From: Planifilum fimeticola
GTDB taxonomy: Bacteria > Bacillota > Bacilli > Thermoactinomycetales > DSM-44946
NCBI RefSeq assembly: GCF_003001905.1
Contig: NZ_PVNE01000003.1
Coordinates: 1 to 64,000, forward strand
DNA: 64,000 nucleotides
Direction: 5' to 3'
Part shown: one piece after another, positions 24,184-36,563 of the stretch
Numbering within the stretch: the stretch's first letter is position 1
Layout of the letters: the number at the start of each line of letters is the position of its first letter
Position numbers and translations under genes: made by a program
Notes under the pieces: generated by a model
Seen by the model: the letters and a program-made list of their open reading frames with translations, nothing else
Database searches by the model: none
What the model was told of the DNA's origin: nothing

Positions 24184-25692
24184 CTACCCTCCCATCCTTG
24201 CAACGATCGCGTGCAGTGTCGTCTGCATCGGTTCTCCCAACACGGCGGGGTAAACGCCGATGAGGATGATCAAGCCCAACAGCACCAGCATCGCGGCGGA
24301 TTCGGCCGGACGGACATCCGTCAGCTTCTCCCAGTGCCCGCTCAGGGGGCCGAAGGTGGTCCGCAGGACGGCCCGCAGCGTGTAGGCTGCGGCGAGAATC
24401 AAGCCCAACACCCCCACCGCCGCCAGCACGGGCTCACTCTTGAACAATCCCAGGAACGCCAGGAATTCGCTGATGAAGCCGGACATTCCCGGCAGCCCGA
24501 GCAGGGCCAGCCCCGCGGCGAGGAGGAGGCCAGAAAGCACCGGCATCGCCTTGGCCATGCCGCCCAGCTCGTCGATCCGGGTGGTCCCGGTCCTCTCCGT
24601 CAGGCTAAAGATGAGGAAGAACAACAGAGCGGCGATAAACCCGTGGGAAACCGTCTGGAACAAGGCTCCCGTCAGTCCCGCAACGTTGAGGGAAGCGATT
24701 CCCAGGAGCACGATCCCCATGTGGCTGACGCTGGAGTAGGCCAGCACCCGCTTCAAATCCCGCTGAACAAAGGCGAGGACCGCTCCGTACAGGATGTTGA
24801 CCAGCCCGATGACCGCCAGCAGCACCGCCGCTTCCCTCACTTGGACGGGAAACAGCTCCGCACCAAAGCGGATCAGGCCGTACGCCCCCATCTTGAGCAA
24901 AACGCCGGCATGGATCATGACCACCGACGGGGCCGCTTCGGCGTGCACCCGGACCATCCAGGAATGGAAGGGAAAGAGGGGCAATTTGATGCCGAAGGCG
25001 ATGACGATTCCCGCAAAGATCAACCATTGGATTTGGGCGGCAGCGGCGCCCTGCCCCGCCAGCAATTCCGCCATCTCCTGCATCTTGGAAAATTCGGGGG
25101 TCCTAAACAGGATCAGCATGCCGATGAAGGAAAGGAGCATCACCGCCGACCCCAGCCCGTTATACAGCAGGAACCAGTTGGCGGCCCGTTCCCGGTGCAC
25201 GTATCCCCAATAGCCGATCAGGATGAAGGTAGTCACCAGGGTGACTTCGAAAAACAGGAAGAACAGCAGAAGGTTGCGTGCCAGAAAGACGCCGAGCATT
25301 CCCATTTCCAACAGGAGGAAAAGGATAAAATACAATTTCACCCTCTTCCGGATATACATCGAAGCCACGGCGGCCAAAGCGGCAATCACCGCCGTCATCA
25401 CCGCCAGGGGCATCGACAACCCGTCCGCTCCCATGCTGTAGAAGAACTCCAGGGATTCCATCCCGGCCGGGATGGAGAACCAGGGCACCGACTGGGCGAA
25501 TTGGACCCCTTTGGCCTCCGGATCAAACCGGGCGTACATCAGGAGCGCCAGGAGCAGCGGGGGCAACGTGGCCAACATGCCCACCGCCCGAACCCATCGG
25601 ACATGTTTCCCCGGCAAGGCAAAGAGCACGATCACTCCCAGCAGGGGGGAGAAGGTGAGAAGGGTGGGCAAATGGTTCATCAACAGATTCAT
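24184..25692 (-). CDS. nuoM: NADH-quinone oxidoreductase subunit M
   Basis: A 502-aa antiporter-like proton-pumping subunit of complex I with about 14 membrane helices. The conserved stretch FPFHSWMVRVHAEAAPSVVMIHAG and KMGAYGLIRF identify NuoM. I chose the ATG at 25692, which overlaps the nuoL stop by four bases (ATGA) and has a GGGGAGG ribosome site; a GTG at 25704 is also in frame. Tight overlap implies coupled translation with NuoL. Confidence 0.95.
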   Translation of the reverse strand: MNLLMNHLPTLLTFSPLLGVIVLFALPGKHVRWVRAVGMLATLPPLLLALLMYARFDPEAKGVQFAQSVPWFSIPAGMESLEFFYSMGADGLSMPLAVMTAVIAALAAVASMYIRKRVKLYFILFLLLEMGMLGVFLARNLLLFFLFFEVTLVTTFILIGYWGYVHRERAANWFLLYNGLGSAVMLLSFIGMLILFRTPEFSKMQEMAELLAGQGAAAAQIQWLIFAGIVIAFGIKLPLFPFHSWMVRVHAEAAPSVVMIHAGVLLKMGAYGLIRFGAELFPVQVREAAVLLAVIGLVNILYGAVLAFVQRDLKRVLAYSSVSHMGIVLLGIASLNVAGLTGALFQTVSHGFIAALLFFLIFSLTERTGTTRIDELGGMAKAMPVLSGLLLAAGLALLGLPGMSGFISEFLAFLGLFKSEPVLAAVGVLGLILAAAYTLRAVLRTTFGPLSGHWEKLTDVRPAESAAMLVLLGLIILIGVYPAVLGEPMQTTLHAIVARMGG

Positions 25693-27557
25693 GATCCGAT
25701 CCACCTCCCCGCCGTCAGGCCGATCAAGAGAAGCACCAGGCCGATCAGGCTGATCAGGGCGTAGGTTTGCACCTGACCGTTCTGCAGTCTGGATCCGACC
25801 CGGCCGAAAAGCTGCGCAATCCAGGCGCTCAAGCCGACCAGGCCGTCAACCACCCAGCGGTCAAAGCCGCGCAGGAAGAGTCCCAAGCCCCTGAGGGACC
25901 TGACGAAGACGAAATCGTATGCTTCGTCCACGTAGTATTTGCGGTACAGAAGATTGTAGAGCCAGGGCATCGGGCGGGAAAAGGTTTCGGTCGCCAGCGA
26001 TCCCTTGTAGTAGATCAACCAGGCCAGGGCAATCCCGGCCAGGGAAACGGCCGTCGCCAGCACCGGAATCCAAACCGGTGAACCTCCTCCGTCGGCGGAC
26101 AGCCCCGCCCCCTGCGCCAGCCAGTCACCCAGGGCGTGGGAAGGGAATTGGACGAAGCCGGCCAGAACCGACAGGACCGCGAGAACCGCCATGGGCCAAA
26201 CCATCACGCCGGGAACGGAACCGACCGAGCCCTCTCCTCGGTATGTCCCGAAAAACACCTTGAAAAAGAGGCGGAACATATAGAAGGCGGTGAAAAAGGC
26301 GGTCAGCACGCCCAGCCAGAAGACTCCGAGCCGTCCGTCCGCGTAGGCGGCGAGCAGAATCTCATCCTTGGAGAAGAAGCCGGAAAGGGGAGGAACTCCC
26401 GCGATGGCCAGACAGCCGATCAAAAAGAGCCAGCCGACGACGGGGTGCTGTTTCCACAAACCGCCCATGCGCCGGATATCCTGCTCGTGGTGAAGGGCGA
26501 CGATCACCGCCCCCGCGGCAAGGAAGAGCAGGGCCTTGAAAAAGGCGTGGGTAAACAGGTGGAACACGCCGGCCACGTATCCCGCCGAACCGAGGGCCAG
26601 CATCATGTAGCCCAATTGGCTTACCGTGGAGTAGGCCAGCACCCGTTTGATGTCGTTCTGCACCAGGGCGATCGTGGCGGCGAAGAGGGCGGTGAAGGCG
26701 CCGACATAAGCCACCGCGTCCATCGCCGTCTCCGATGCGGCAAACAGCGGGAAGGACCGGGCCACCAGGTAAACCCCGGCCGCCACCATCGTCGCCGCGT
26801 GGATCAGGGCGCTGACCGGTGTCGGCCCCTCCATCGCGTCAGGCAACCAGGTGTGCAGCGGAAACTGACCCGATTTACCCACCGCACCGACAAAGATGAG
26901 CAGGGCGACCAGCGTCACCATCTCCGGAGCCACTTTCCCCGCCTCCACGGCGGCGAAGATCTCCCGGAAATCGAAGCTGCCCACCTGCCAGAAGATCAGG
27001 GCGATGGCGACGAAGAGACCGATATCCCCGATCCGGGTGACGATAAAGGCCTTCTTGGCGGCCGCCTTTGCTTCCGGCTTCCAGTACCAGAAACCGATCA
27101 AGAGGAAGGAACACACCCCGACCAGCTCCCAGAAGATATAGAGCTGGAGCAGGTTGGGGGCGATCACCAGGCCCAACATGGAAAAGGTGAACAGGGACAG
27201 ATAGGTGTAAAACACGCCGAACCTCGAATCATCGCGCATGTACCCGGCGGAATAGACCTGAACCAGGAAGCTGACCAGGCTGACGATCAACAGCATCAGC
27301 GCGTTCAGCCGGGTGATTTCCATGCCCATGGAGATCGTCGTGTCCCCGAGCGTGAGCCAGGGAAACACCGCGAGCCGCTCCGCTCCCCCTCCCCATTGAT
27401 CCGCAAACACCCAGAGGGACAGAACCAGGGAAAGAAACGCGGCAAGCGACCCGGTGAAGACCGACACCGATTCCTTCCACCTGCGTCCGAAGGCGATGAG
27501 CAACACAAAGGATATCAAGGGAAAGAGGGGAATCATCCATACGATTAATGAATTCAT
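25689..27557 (-). CDS. nuoL: NADH-quinone oxidoreductase subunit L
   Basis: A 622-aa distal proton-pumping subunit of complex I. About 16 membrane helices are predicted, including the long amphipathic C-terminal arm region after residue 500 that braces the membrane domain. The typical motifs FPLHTWLPDAMEGPTPVSALIHAATMV and AYSTVSQLGYMMLALG are complete. It follows nuoK by about 120 bases, the only sizeable gap in the second half of the operon. Confidence 0.96.
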   Translation of the reverse strand: MNSLIVWMIPLFPLISFVLLIAFGRRWKESVSVFTGSLAAFLSLVLSLWVFADQWGGGAERLAVFPWLTLGDTTISMGMEITRLNALMLLIVSLVSFLVQVYSAGYMRDDSRFGVFYTYLSLFTFSMLGLVIAPNLLQLYIFWELVGVCSFLLIGFWYWKPEAKAAAKKAFIVTRIGDIGLFVAIALIFWQVGSFDFREIFAAVEAGKVAPEMVTLVALLIFVGAVGKSGQFPLHTWLPDAMEGPTPVSALIHAATMVAAGVYLVARSFPLFAASETAMDAVAYVGAFTALFAATIALVQNDIKRVLAYSTVSQLGYMMLALGSAGYVAGVFHLFTHAFFKALLFLAAGAVIVALHHEQDIRRMGGLWKQHPVVGWLFLIGCLAIAGVPPLSGFFSKDEILLAAYADGRLGVFWLGVLTAFFTAFYMFRLFFKVFFGTYRGEGSVGSVPGVMVWPMAVLAVLSVLAGFVQFPSHALGDWLAQGAGLSADGGGSPVWIPVLATAVSLAGIALAWLIYYKGSLATETFSRPMPWLYNLLYRKYYVDEAYDFVFVRSLRGLGLFLRGFDRWVVDGLVGLSAWIAQLFGRVGSRLQNGQVQTYALISLIGLVLLLIGLTAGRWIGS

Positions 27558-27678
27558 GGATCATCCGTCCTTCAACTGTGAGGTTCCCAGGGTGAATTAA
27601 GCGCTGCGTCACTCCGACGACGTGACAAATTTCGGTTTGCACGGCCCTTCACAAATTCTGCGCCGAAGGTGCAGGAAT

Positions 27679-27984
27679 TCAACCCTTCATCGTGTCGAAC
27701 CGGTCCACGTCCACCGTTTGGCGCCGGCGGTACAGGGTGATCAGGATGGCGATTCCCACCGCCGCTTCCGCCGCGGCTACCGTGATGGAAAAGAGGGAGA
27801 ATACCTGACCCGCAATGTCCGCAAACAGGCCGAATTTGGAGAAGGCCACCAGATTCAGGTTGGCCGCGTTCAGCATCAGCTCGATGGAAAAGAGGACGAT
27901 CACCGCGTTCCGCTTGGTGAGGACCCCATACAGGCCGATGCAAAAGAGAATGGCCGCCAGTGCCAGATAAGAGGTTGCAGGCAT
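27679..27984 (-). CDS. nuoK: NADH-quinone oxidoreductase subunit K
   Basis: A 101-aa subunit with three membrane helices, two of which carry the buried Glu residues that relay protons ([11 protein letters not shown] and the AEAAVGIAI helix). The length is exact for the family. Its ATG shares one base with the nuoJ stop codon (TGATG) and a GGGAGGG ribosome site precedes it. Confidence 0.96.
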   Translation of the reverse strand: MPATSYLALAAILFCIGLYGVLTKRNAVIVLFSIELMLNAANLNLVAFSKFGLFADIAGQVFSLFSITVAAAEAAVGIAILITLYRRRQTVDVDRFDTMKG

Positions 27985-28490
27985 CAGGACTGACCCTCCC
28001 TTTTCGCCAGGATGACCGCTCCCACCAAGGCCACCAGGAGAAGAACCGACGTCAGCTCAAAGGGGATGACGTAGTGGCGGAAGACGATCTCCCCCAGGCG
28101 TTGAACGGTGTAGGAAGCGGTATCCGCTTCGCTTTCCGGAAGCGGCAGCCGCCAGATGGTCAAAAGCAGAATCAATCCGAAAGCAGTTACTCCGACAAAG
28201 CTCAGCAGGCGGTGCCAGCGGCGTCCTTCCGCTTGATCCTCGTCCCGGTGGCGCGTCAGCATGATCCCGTACAGCATCAGGATGGTGACCGCGCCGGTGT
28301 AGATCAGCACCTGAACGACGGCCACAAACTCCGCGTTCAACAGGACGTACATCCCGGCCAGGCTCAGAAAGGTGAAAGCCATGGCCAGAGCCATATGCAC
28401 CACCCGGGTGAAACTGATCATGAACACCGCCCCGCCGATGGCCATCAGCGAAAAGATCAGAAAGGCGAAAAACTCACCGCTCAGGTTCAT
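27984..28490 (-). CDS. nuoJ: NADH-quinone oxidoreductase subunit J
   Basis: A 168-aa subunit with five membrane helices, including the helix with the conserved [20 protein letters not shown] stretch that contains the pi-bulge region near the quinone channel. The ATG at 28490 overlaps the nuoI stop (ATGA) and has an AAGGAG ribosome site; a longer frame to 28535 runs back into nuoI and is not used. Confidence 0.94.
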   Translation of the reverse strand: MNLSGEFFAFLIFSLMAIGGAVFMISFTRVVHMALAMAFTFLSLAGMYVLLNAEFVAVVQVLIYTGAVTILMLYGIMLTRHRDEDQAEGRRWHRLLSFVGVTAFGLILLLTIWRLPLPESEADTASYTVQRLGEIVFRHYVIPFELTSVLLLVALVGAVILAKREGQS

Positions 28491-28906
28491 GGGTGGTTCT
28501 CCTTCCGGACATTCGTGTTGTTGTTCTTGAGCCATTCCATATCCTTGAACAGTTCGTCCCGGCTGTAGGTGGCCAACTCATAGTTCCCGGTCATGACCAC
28601 CGCTTCCGTCGGACAAACTTCGGTGCACAGGTCGCAAAGGATGCAGATTTCAAAGTTGATGTCGTAGGTTTCGATGACTTTTCCCTTTTTTTCGGGGTCC
28701 GGATTTTTCTTGCCGGTCAAGCTGATGCAATCCGTCGGGCAAATCCGGGCGCACTGATAACAGACGATGCATTTGTCCGGATCGAAATACTGGATCCCGC
28801 GGAAACGATCGGGCATTTCCAGGGGTTCATCCGGATATCGATAGGTCACTCGTTTTTTCGTGAGGTTTTTGAGCGTGATGCCCAAACCCTTTACCAGTCC
28901 GAGCAT
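28487..28906 (-). CDS. nuoI: NADH-quinone oxidoreductase subunit I (2x 4Fe-4S ferredoxin)
   Basis: A 139-aa peripheral-arm subunit carrying clusters N6a and N6b. Two C-x2-C-x2-C-x3-C-P motifs are complete: CIVCYQCARICP and CILCDLCTEVCP. It passes electrons towards NuoB. The ATG at 28906 with a CGGAGGG ribosome site gives the family length; the frame is open upstream to 29083 but that part is not conserved. The gene lies 89 bases after nuoH. Confidence 0.95.
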   Translation of the reverse strand: MLGLVKGLGITLKNLTKKRVTYRYPDEPLEMPDRFRGIQYFDPDKCIVCYQCARICPTDCISLTGKKNPDPEKKGKVIETYDINFEICILCDLCTEVCPTEAVVMTGNYELATYSRDELFKDMEWLKNNNTNVRKENHP

Positions 28907-28995
28907 GGTTATCCCTCCGTTTTTCGGCGTGTGGACGCCAGCCTGCCGGAGAAGCGGGAAGCATCGGGCCGCCTCCTCCCGCTCCCTGCCAATGC

Positions 28996-29970
28996 CTAAA
29001 ACCAATTCCCGATGACGGGCACTTCCTTGAGCAGCGCGGAAAGGAAAATGTTCACCAAGGCCAGCGGCAAGAGCACCTTCCAACCCAACTGCATCAGCTG
29101 ATCCACCCGAATCCGGGGAAAGGTCGCCCGAAGCCAGAAAATGAAAAATACCACCGCCAACATCTTCAGCACGAACCAGACCAGGGGAGGAATAAAGTCA
29201 AGCCCGAACAGCGGAAGCCAGCCGCCGAGGAACAGGATGGTCGTCAGGGCGGACATGGCGAAGACATACACGTATTCCGCCAGCATGAAGAAGGCGAAGC
29301 GGAATCCGCTGTACTCCACGTGATAACCGGCCACCAACTCCGACTCCGCTTCCGGAAGGTCGAAGGGGGTCCGGTTCAGTTCGGCGATGGCAGCGACCAA
29401 AAAGACGATAAAACCGAGAAACTGCGGGATGATAAACCAGACATCCTCCTGGGCGCTTACGATTTGCCGCAGGTTGAGGGAGCCGGCGCTCAGGATCACG
29501 CCGACCACCGCCATCACCAGTGGGATCTCGTAGCTGATCATCTGGGCGGCGGAACGCATTCCCCCCATGAGGGCGTATTTGTTGTTGGAAGCCCAGCTTC
29601 CGACGAGGATCCCGATGATGGTGATGCTGGAGATGGCGACATAATACAGGAGACCGACGGCGATGTCCGCGAAAAACAGGCTGTCGGTAAAGGGGAGGAC
29701 GGCAACGACGGCAAAGGACGGCACAAAGGCGATGGCGGGTGCGATCTTGAACAGCGTCCTGTCCGCCTTGTTCGGGATCACGTCCTCCTTGATGAGCAGC
29801 TTCAACACATCGGCCACTGTCTGCAGAAGCCCCCACGGCCCCGTGCGAACGGGACCCGGACGGTTCTGCATCCATCCGAGCACCTTTCGCTCAAACAGGA
29901 TGGCATAGGTGACAAACCCGAGGATAATCAACAACATGATCACGGGTGCGATGAACTTCAACGGGTCCAT
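28996..29970 (-). CDS. nuoH: NADH-quinone oxidoreductase subunit H
   Basis: A 324-aa membrane subunit with eight helices that forms much of the quinone channel. Characteristic motifs include ERKVLGWMQNRPGPVRTGPWGLLQ, the GILVGSWASNNKYALMGGMRSAAQMISYE loop and AELNRTPFDLPEAESELVAGYHVEYSG. All key Glu and Arg residues of loop 1 are present. ATG 29970 has a GAGGTGG ribosome site; an earlier frame start at 30036 is in the odd 234-base spacer that follows nuoC. That spacer is where nuoD should be. Confidence 0.95.
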   Translation of the reverse strand: MDPLKFIAPVIMLLIILGFVTYAILFERKVLGWMQNRPGPVRTGPWGLLQTVADVLKLLIKEDVIPNKADRTLFKIAPAIAFVPSFAVVAVLPFTDSLFFADIAVGLLYYVAISSITIIGILVGSWASNNKYALMGGMRSAAQMISYEIPLVMAVVGVILSAGSLNLRQIVSAQEDVWFIIPQFLGFIVFLVAAIAELNRTPFDLPEAESELVAGYHVEYSGFRFAFFMLAEYVYVFAMSALTTILFLGGWLPLFGLDFIPPLVWFVLKMLAVVFFIFWLRATFPRIRVDQLMQLGWKVLLPLALVNIFLSALLKEVPVIGNWF

Positions 29971-30203
29971 TTTCGGCGTCCACCTCGCGAGACGGTTCTG
30001 TTCGATTCCGCCGGGAATCGAATCATTTGTAAACAAGAATTTACATCGTCAAGCCCTTGCATACCCCTCGACGGCGGAAGGCCCCATCCAGTCGAACACC
30101 CTCTCCTCAGACATTTCCGATTTCTCCTATCCGGTCATGTCTGCGGAGGGGTGCCAATGCCGGGAAAACCATCGAAGGCAAGGACCCTCAAGCTGCTTTC
30201 CCA
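29971..30203. other. Spacer between nuoC and nuoH where nuoD is expected
   Basis: About 233 bases with no recognisable part of NuoD. It holds a 21-codon frame (about 30119-30054, minus strand) with an AGGAG site, and a perfect hairpin TCGATTCC/GGAATCGA (30000-30019). In Bacillus cereus-type operons an approximately 1.1-kb nuoD fills this position. Confidence 0.75.
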
Positions 30204-30968
30204 TCAGATGTCCGGATCGGCGGGTTCGTAATCCTTCCTCAACGGGTGACCCACCCAGTTCTCCGGCATGAGGATCCGCTTCAGGTTGGGGTGCCCCGGA
30301 AATTGAATCCCCAGCAGGTCGTAGATCTCCCGTTCATCCCAGTTGGCTCCGCTCCAGATATCGGTGACGGATGCCACGGAAGGGTCTTGCCGGTCCGCCT
30401 TCACCCGAACACACAGGCGATGCTTATGACTGAGGGACTCGAAATGATAGACCACCTCCATGTGGTCTTCATAATCCACCCCCGACACGTTTACGAGATA
30501 ATCGAAGGAAAAGCTCTCATCCTCCCGGAGCAACCGGGCCACATCGCGCCACTTCTCGTTTTTGACGACGATCGTCGGCAGGTGACCGTTGGGACGGTTG
30601 ATGTAGGATTCCTCAACGGCCTCCTTTCCCACCACATCCGTGATCCGTTTCACAAAGGCATCCAGAAGCGGCTGCTTCGGCGACGGCTCCTGGGGCTCCT
30701 CCACCTTTTTTCTGCGCGCGGCTGCCCGCGCTCCCCTCGCCGCCGGCCGGGCCGGAGGTTTCTTCCCTTCGCCCTTCGCACGGGCTTCAACCGGCTTTGC
30801 GGCTTCTTCCTTTCCCGCTTTCTTTTCGGGGGTTTCTCCCTTGGCGGCCGCTTTCTTTTCCGCGCCTTCGGCCGGCGCGGCCTCCGCCTTTTCACCGCCT
30901 TGCTTCAATTCGGTCGGCTCCTTTTCGGATGCGCCGCCGCTTTCCTTGCGATCCTTCGAATCCGTCAC
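30204..30968 (-). CDS. nuoC: NADH-quinone oxidoreductase subunit C with charged N-terminal extension
   Basis: A 254-aa protein. About residues 100-254 form the 30-kDa subunit domain of complex I, with the signature [23 protein letters not shown] and the C-terminal HPLRKDYEP. Residues 1 to about 98 are low-complexity, rich in Ala, Lys and Glu, and probably disordered; similar extensions occur in Bacillus NuoC. The start is GTG overlapping the nuoB stop by four bases. NuoC normally contacts NuoD, and some bacteria fuse them as NuoCD, but no NuoD part is attached here. Confidence 0.93.
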   Translation of the reverse strand: MTDSKDRKESGGASEKEPTELKQGGEKAEAAPAEGAEKKAAAKGETPEKKAGKEEAAKPVEARAKGEGKKPPARPAARGARAAARRKKVEEPQEPSPKQPLLDAFVKRITDVVGKEAVEESYINRPNGHLPTIVVKNEKWRDVARLLREDESFSFDYLVNVSGVDYEDHMEVVYHFESLSHKHRLCVRVKADRQDPSVASVTDIWSGANWDEREIYDLLGIQFPGHPNLKRILMPENWVGHPLRKDYEPADPDI

Positions 30969-31483
30969 GAACCGGTCACCCTCTTTCCCGTTTTCGCCTC
31001 ATAACGGATCTTCTCCTGCAACTTGTTGATTCCGTAGATCAATGCAGCCGGGTTGGGCGGACATCCGGGAATGTACACGTCCACCGGAACGATCTGATCC
31101 ACGCCTTTGATCACGGAGTACGACTTGACATAGGGTCCCCCCGCCGTCGCGCAGGAACCCATGGCGACCACCCATTTGGGTTCCGGCATCTGGTCGTACA
31201 GACGGCGAAGAATCGGCCCCATCTTCTTGGTCACGGTACCGGCCACGATCATCACGTCGGACTGCCGGGGAGAAGCGCGGAAGATCACGCCGAAACGGTC
31301 AAAATCATAATGGGAACCCCCCGTTCCCATCATCTCGATGGCACAACAGGCCAAGCCGAACTGCATCGGCCACAGCGAACTGCTCCGGGCCCACGCCTTG
31401 ATCTCTTCCAGCGTGGTCAAAAAGACGTTCCGCTTCAGCTGCTCCTGCTCCTCAAAGGTGAGTTCTTCCAAATTCACTTCCAT
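30965..31483 (-). CDS. nuoB: NADH-quinone oxidoreductase subunit B (cluster N2)
   Basis: A 172-aa subunit that binds 4Fe-4S cluster N2, the direct reductant of quinone. The four cysteine ligands are present: the adjacent pair in GLACCAIEM, one in GSCATAGG and one in PGCPPNP. It makes the quinone site together with NuoD. ATG 31483 is used; it overlaps the end of nuoA by ten bases and has an AGGTG site. Length matches the family. Confidence 0.96.
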   Translation of the reverse strand: MEVNLEELTFEEQEQLKRNVFLTTLEEIKAWARSSSLWPMQFGLACCAIEMMGTGGSHYDFDRFGVIFRASPRQSDVMIVAGTVTKKMGPILRRLYDQMPEPKWVVAMGSCATAGGPYVKSYSVIKGVDQIVPVDVYIPGCPPNPAALIYGINKLQEKIRYEAKTGKRVTGS

Positions 31484-31848
31484 TCTAACACCTTCTTCTT
31501 CCACGCGTAAATGAGACCGATCACGAGCAGCACCACGAAGATCAACATCTCCACCAACACAAAAAGGCCGATCCCATTCCGAAGGGTGTCGTAAGCAACG
31601 GCCCAGGGATACAAGAAAACGGTTTCGACATCAAACAGGACAAACAACAGGGCAAACAGATAGTATCGGATGTTGTACTGCACCCAACTGCCGCCCACCG
31701 GATCGATCCCGCTTTCGTAGGTGACCTCCTTGGCGGGAGTCGGGTTGTGCGGCCTGAGCAGCCGGCCGATGGACAGGGCGACCACCGGCAGGGCCAGCCC
31801 TACGATGAAAAACAAGGCAACCATCAAGTAGCTTTCGGAATACGTCAT
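31474..31848 (-). CDS. nuoA: NADH-quinone oxidoreductase subunit A
   Basis: A 124-aa subunit with three membrane helices near the quinone channel. Motifs [44 protein letters not shown] are typical, including the buried Glu/Asp pair FDVE. It is the first gene of nuo, about 135 bases downstream of the promoter at 31984-32013. Confidence 0.96.
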   Translation of the reverse strand: MTYSESYLMVALFFIVGLALPVVALSIGRLLRPHNPTPAKEVTYESGIDPVGGSWVQYNIRYYLFALLFVLFDVETVFLYPWAVAYDTLRNGIGLFVLVEMLIFVVLLVIGLIYAWKKKVLEWK

Positions 31849-31918
31849 CGGCTGTCCCTCCGACCTCCATTGTGCACGGGGGTGTCATATGCCGGACGGG
31901 GATTCGGATTGAACGCCC

Positions 31919-31936
31919 TTTTCTTTGCAAAGAAAA
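31919..31936. repeat. Perfect 18-bp palindrome in the nuo leader
   Basis: TTTTCTTTGCAAAGAAAA reads the same on both strands. It lies about 50 bases downstream of the -10 box and 70 bases upstream of the nuoA start. It could bind a dimeric regulator or form a short RNA hairpin; no known operator is recognised. Confidence 0.5.
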
Positions 31937-31983
31937 ACGCTCCGTCCGATCAGAGCCCCATCCCTCATCTTCAATTCGAGTCA

Positions 31984-32013
31984 ATTATAACAAATCCTCC
32001 GCAAAAGTGTCTA
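31984..32013 (-). promoter_or_regulatory. Sigma-A-type promoter of the nuo operon
   Basis: On the minus strand TAGACA (32008-32013) and a perfect TATAAT (31984-31989) are 18 bases apart. It lies between the atp terminator and nuoA, so nuo is a separate transcript from atp. Confidence 0.72.
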
Positions 32014-32065
32014 ACAGGCCGGGCCGATCGCGGAAGAAAAAGAAACCGGAATTGGCTGTTTACGG

Positions 32066-32097
32066 AAAACGAGCGGCTTCCCGAAGGAAACCGCTCG
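32066..32097 (-). terminator. Terminator of the atp operon (UUCG tetraloop)
   Basis: A 12-bp stem with one wobble pair closes a UUCG tetraloop (32070-32097) and is followed on the minus strand by TTTT. It lies just behind the atpC stop codon. Confidence 0.9.
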
Positions 32098-32104
32098 AAT
32101 CCCT

Positions 32105-32515
32105 TCACTGCCCGCCGTGGTTTACCACCTGCAACCGGTTCATCGCCCGGCGGAGAGCCAGTTCCGCCCGCTTGAAATCGATGTCGTCCCGATGAGCCTG
32201 GGACAGGCGCTCTTCGGCCCGCTTCTTGGCGGCCAATGCCCGCTCCACATCGATTTCGTCGGACATCTCCGCCGCTTCGGCCAGAATCGTCACCGTATCG
32301 GGGCGCACTTCCATAAAACCGCCGCTGACGGCGGCCAGCCTCTCCTCGCCGTCCTTTTTGATCCGAACAGCGGTGATTCCCAGGGGGCTGACGAAGGGAG
32401 CGTGACGGGGCAAAATCCCGATCTCCCCTTCCGCCGCCCGGGTGATCACCATTTCCACATCCTCGGAAAAAACCTTCCGTTCCGGCGTCACGATGTCCAA
32501 ACGCATCGTACTCAA
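32105..32515 (-). CDS. atpC: ATP synthase epsilon subunit
   Basis: A 136-aa subunit of the F1 central stalk that regulates ATP hydrolysis. The N-terminal beta-sandwich contains [16 protein letters not shown] and [17 protein letters not shown]; the C-terminal helical hairpin ends with [13 protein letters not shown]. The start is TTG at 32515 with an ideal AAAGGAGAGG site; a downstream ATG three codons later is too far from it. It is the last gene of the operon. Confidence 0.95.
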   Translation of the reverse strand: MSTMRLDIVTPERKVFSEDVEMVITRAAEGEIGILPRHAPFVSPLGITAVRIKKDGEERLAAVSGGFMEVRPDTVTILAEAAEMSDEIDVERALAAKKRAEERLSQAHRDDIDFKRAELALRRAMNRLQVVNHGGQ

Positions 32516-32530
32516 ATGACGTCCTCTCCT

Positions 32531-33958
<1,428 letters not shown>

Positions 33959-34068
33959 CTATTTCAAACCTCACCCGACTGTTGGCCGGACTTCGACACA
34001 GACGAAATGCGATGATTCCGTTGCAAGAATCGGGGCCTTCCCGTTCCCCATTTGGGAAGGCTCTCTCC

Positions 34069-34938
34069 TCAGCTCAGCGCGTTGGCGCCGGCGACGATCT
34101 CGTTGATCTCCTGGGTGATCGACGCTTGCCGGGCCCGGTTGTACTGCAGGGTGAGCTGTTGGATCAGCTCCGTCGCATTGTCCGTGGCATTCCCCATCGC
34201 CGCCATCCGCGCTCCGAATTCGCCCGCCTTCGCTTCCAGAAGGGCGCTGTAAATCAAGGTTTCGGCATAGCGGGGCAACAGTTCCGCCAGCACCTCTTCT
34301 TCGGACGGTTCGTATTCGTACAGGGTCTTGTCCCCCTCATCCGCTTCGGAGGAAGCCAGCGGGAGCAGCCGCTTTTCCACCGGCCGCTGGGTGACGGGGT
34401 TGATAAATTCGTTGTAAACCAGATACAGCTGGTCCACCTTTTCCTCGGCGTAAAAACCGACAGCCCGCGAAGCGATCGGTTTGATGTCCAGGAACTGCGG
34501 GGAATCGGCCAGACCGGTAATCTCGTCGATCACCGGATATCCCCGCTTCTTCAGGAAATCCCGGCCTTTCCGGCCTACGGCGAAGATCACGTACTCATCA
34601 CTGTTTTGGTGCCGCTCCCTGAGGGTTTTGGTCAGCGTCCGCAGCAGGTTGGAGTTGTAGCCGCCGGCCAATCCCCGGTCGGAGGTGATGACCAGGTAAC
34701 CGGTTTTCCGAACCGGCCGGGTCTCCAACATCGGATGGCGAATCCCCCGGGTGCCGGAAGCGATGGATTCGATCACTTCCCGCATCTTTTCGGCATAGGG
34801 GCGGGCGGCCTCGGCCCGCTCCTGGGCCCGTCGCAGTTTGGCCGCCGCCACCATCTCCATCGCCTTCGTGATCTGCTTCGTATTTTGAAAGGAACGGATG
34901 CGTCGCTTGATGTCCCGCAGATTTTGGCCCACGCTCAT
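34069..34938 (-). CDS. atpG: ATP synthase gamma subunit
   Basis: A 289-aa rotor shaft of F1. The N-terminal RIRSFQNTKQITKAMEMVAAAKLRRAQ helix and the C-terminal helix with AMGNATDNATELIQQLTLQYNRARQASITQEI form the coiled-coil that turns in the alpha3beta3 ring. Length and ends are typical. It lies between atpA and atpD as in all Bacillota. Confidence 0.97.
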   Translation of the reverse strand: MSVGQNLRDIKRRIRSFQNTKQITKAMEMVAAAKLRRAQERAEAARPYAEKMREVIESIASGTRGIRHPMLETRPVRKTGYLVITSDRGLAGGYNSNLLRTLTKTLRERHQNSDEYVIFAVGRKGRDFLKKRGYPVIDEITGLADSPQFLDIKPIASRAVGFYAEEKVDQLYLVYNEFINPVTQRPVEKRLLPLASSEADEGDKTLYEYEPSEEEVLAELLPRYAETLIYSALLEAKAGEFGARMAAMGNATDNATELIQQLTLQYNRARQASITQEINEIVAGANALS

Positions 34939-35004
34939 TCACCGCCTTTCCTTCCGCCGCAACTCCGGTCGGAGTGGTTCCCGAATGCGGCAGGATGAAA
35001 CACC

Positions 35005-36543
<1,539 letters not shown>

Positions 36544-36563
36544 CTATTCCCAAAAATCCCGAT

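Noticed and set aside
29971-30203. Remnant of nuoD in the nuoC-nuoH spacer
   Set aside because: I translated the stretch by eye in the minus frames and saw no piece of NuoD, neither the GPQHP start nor the usual C-terminal end.
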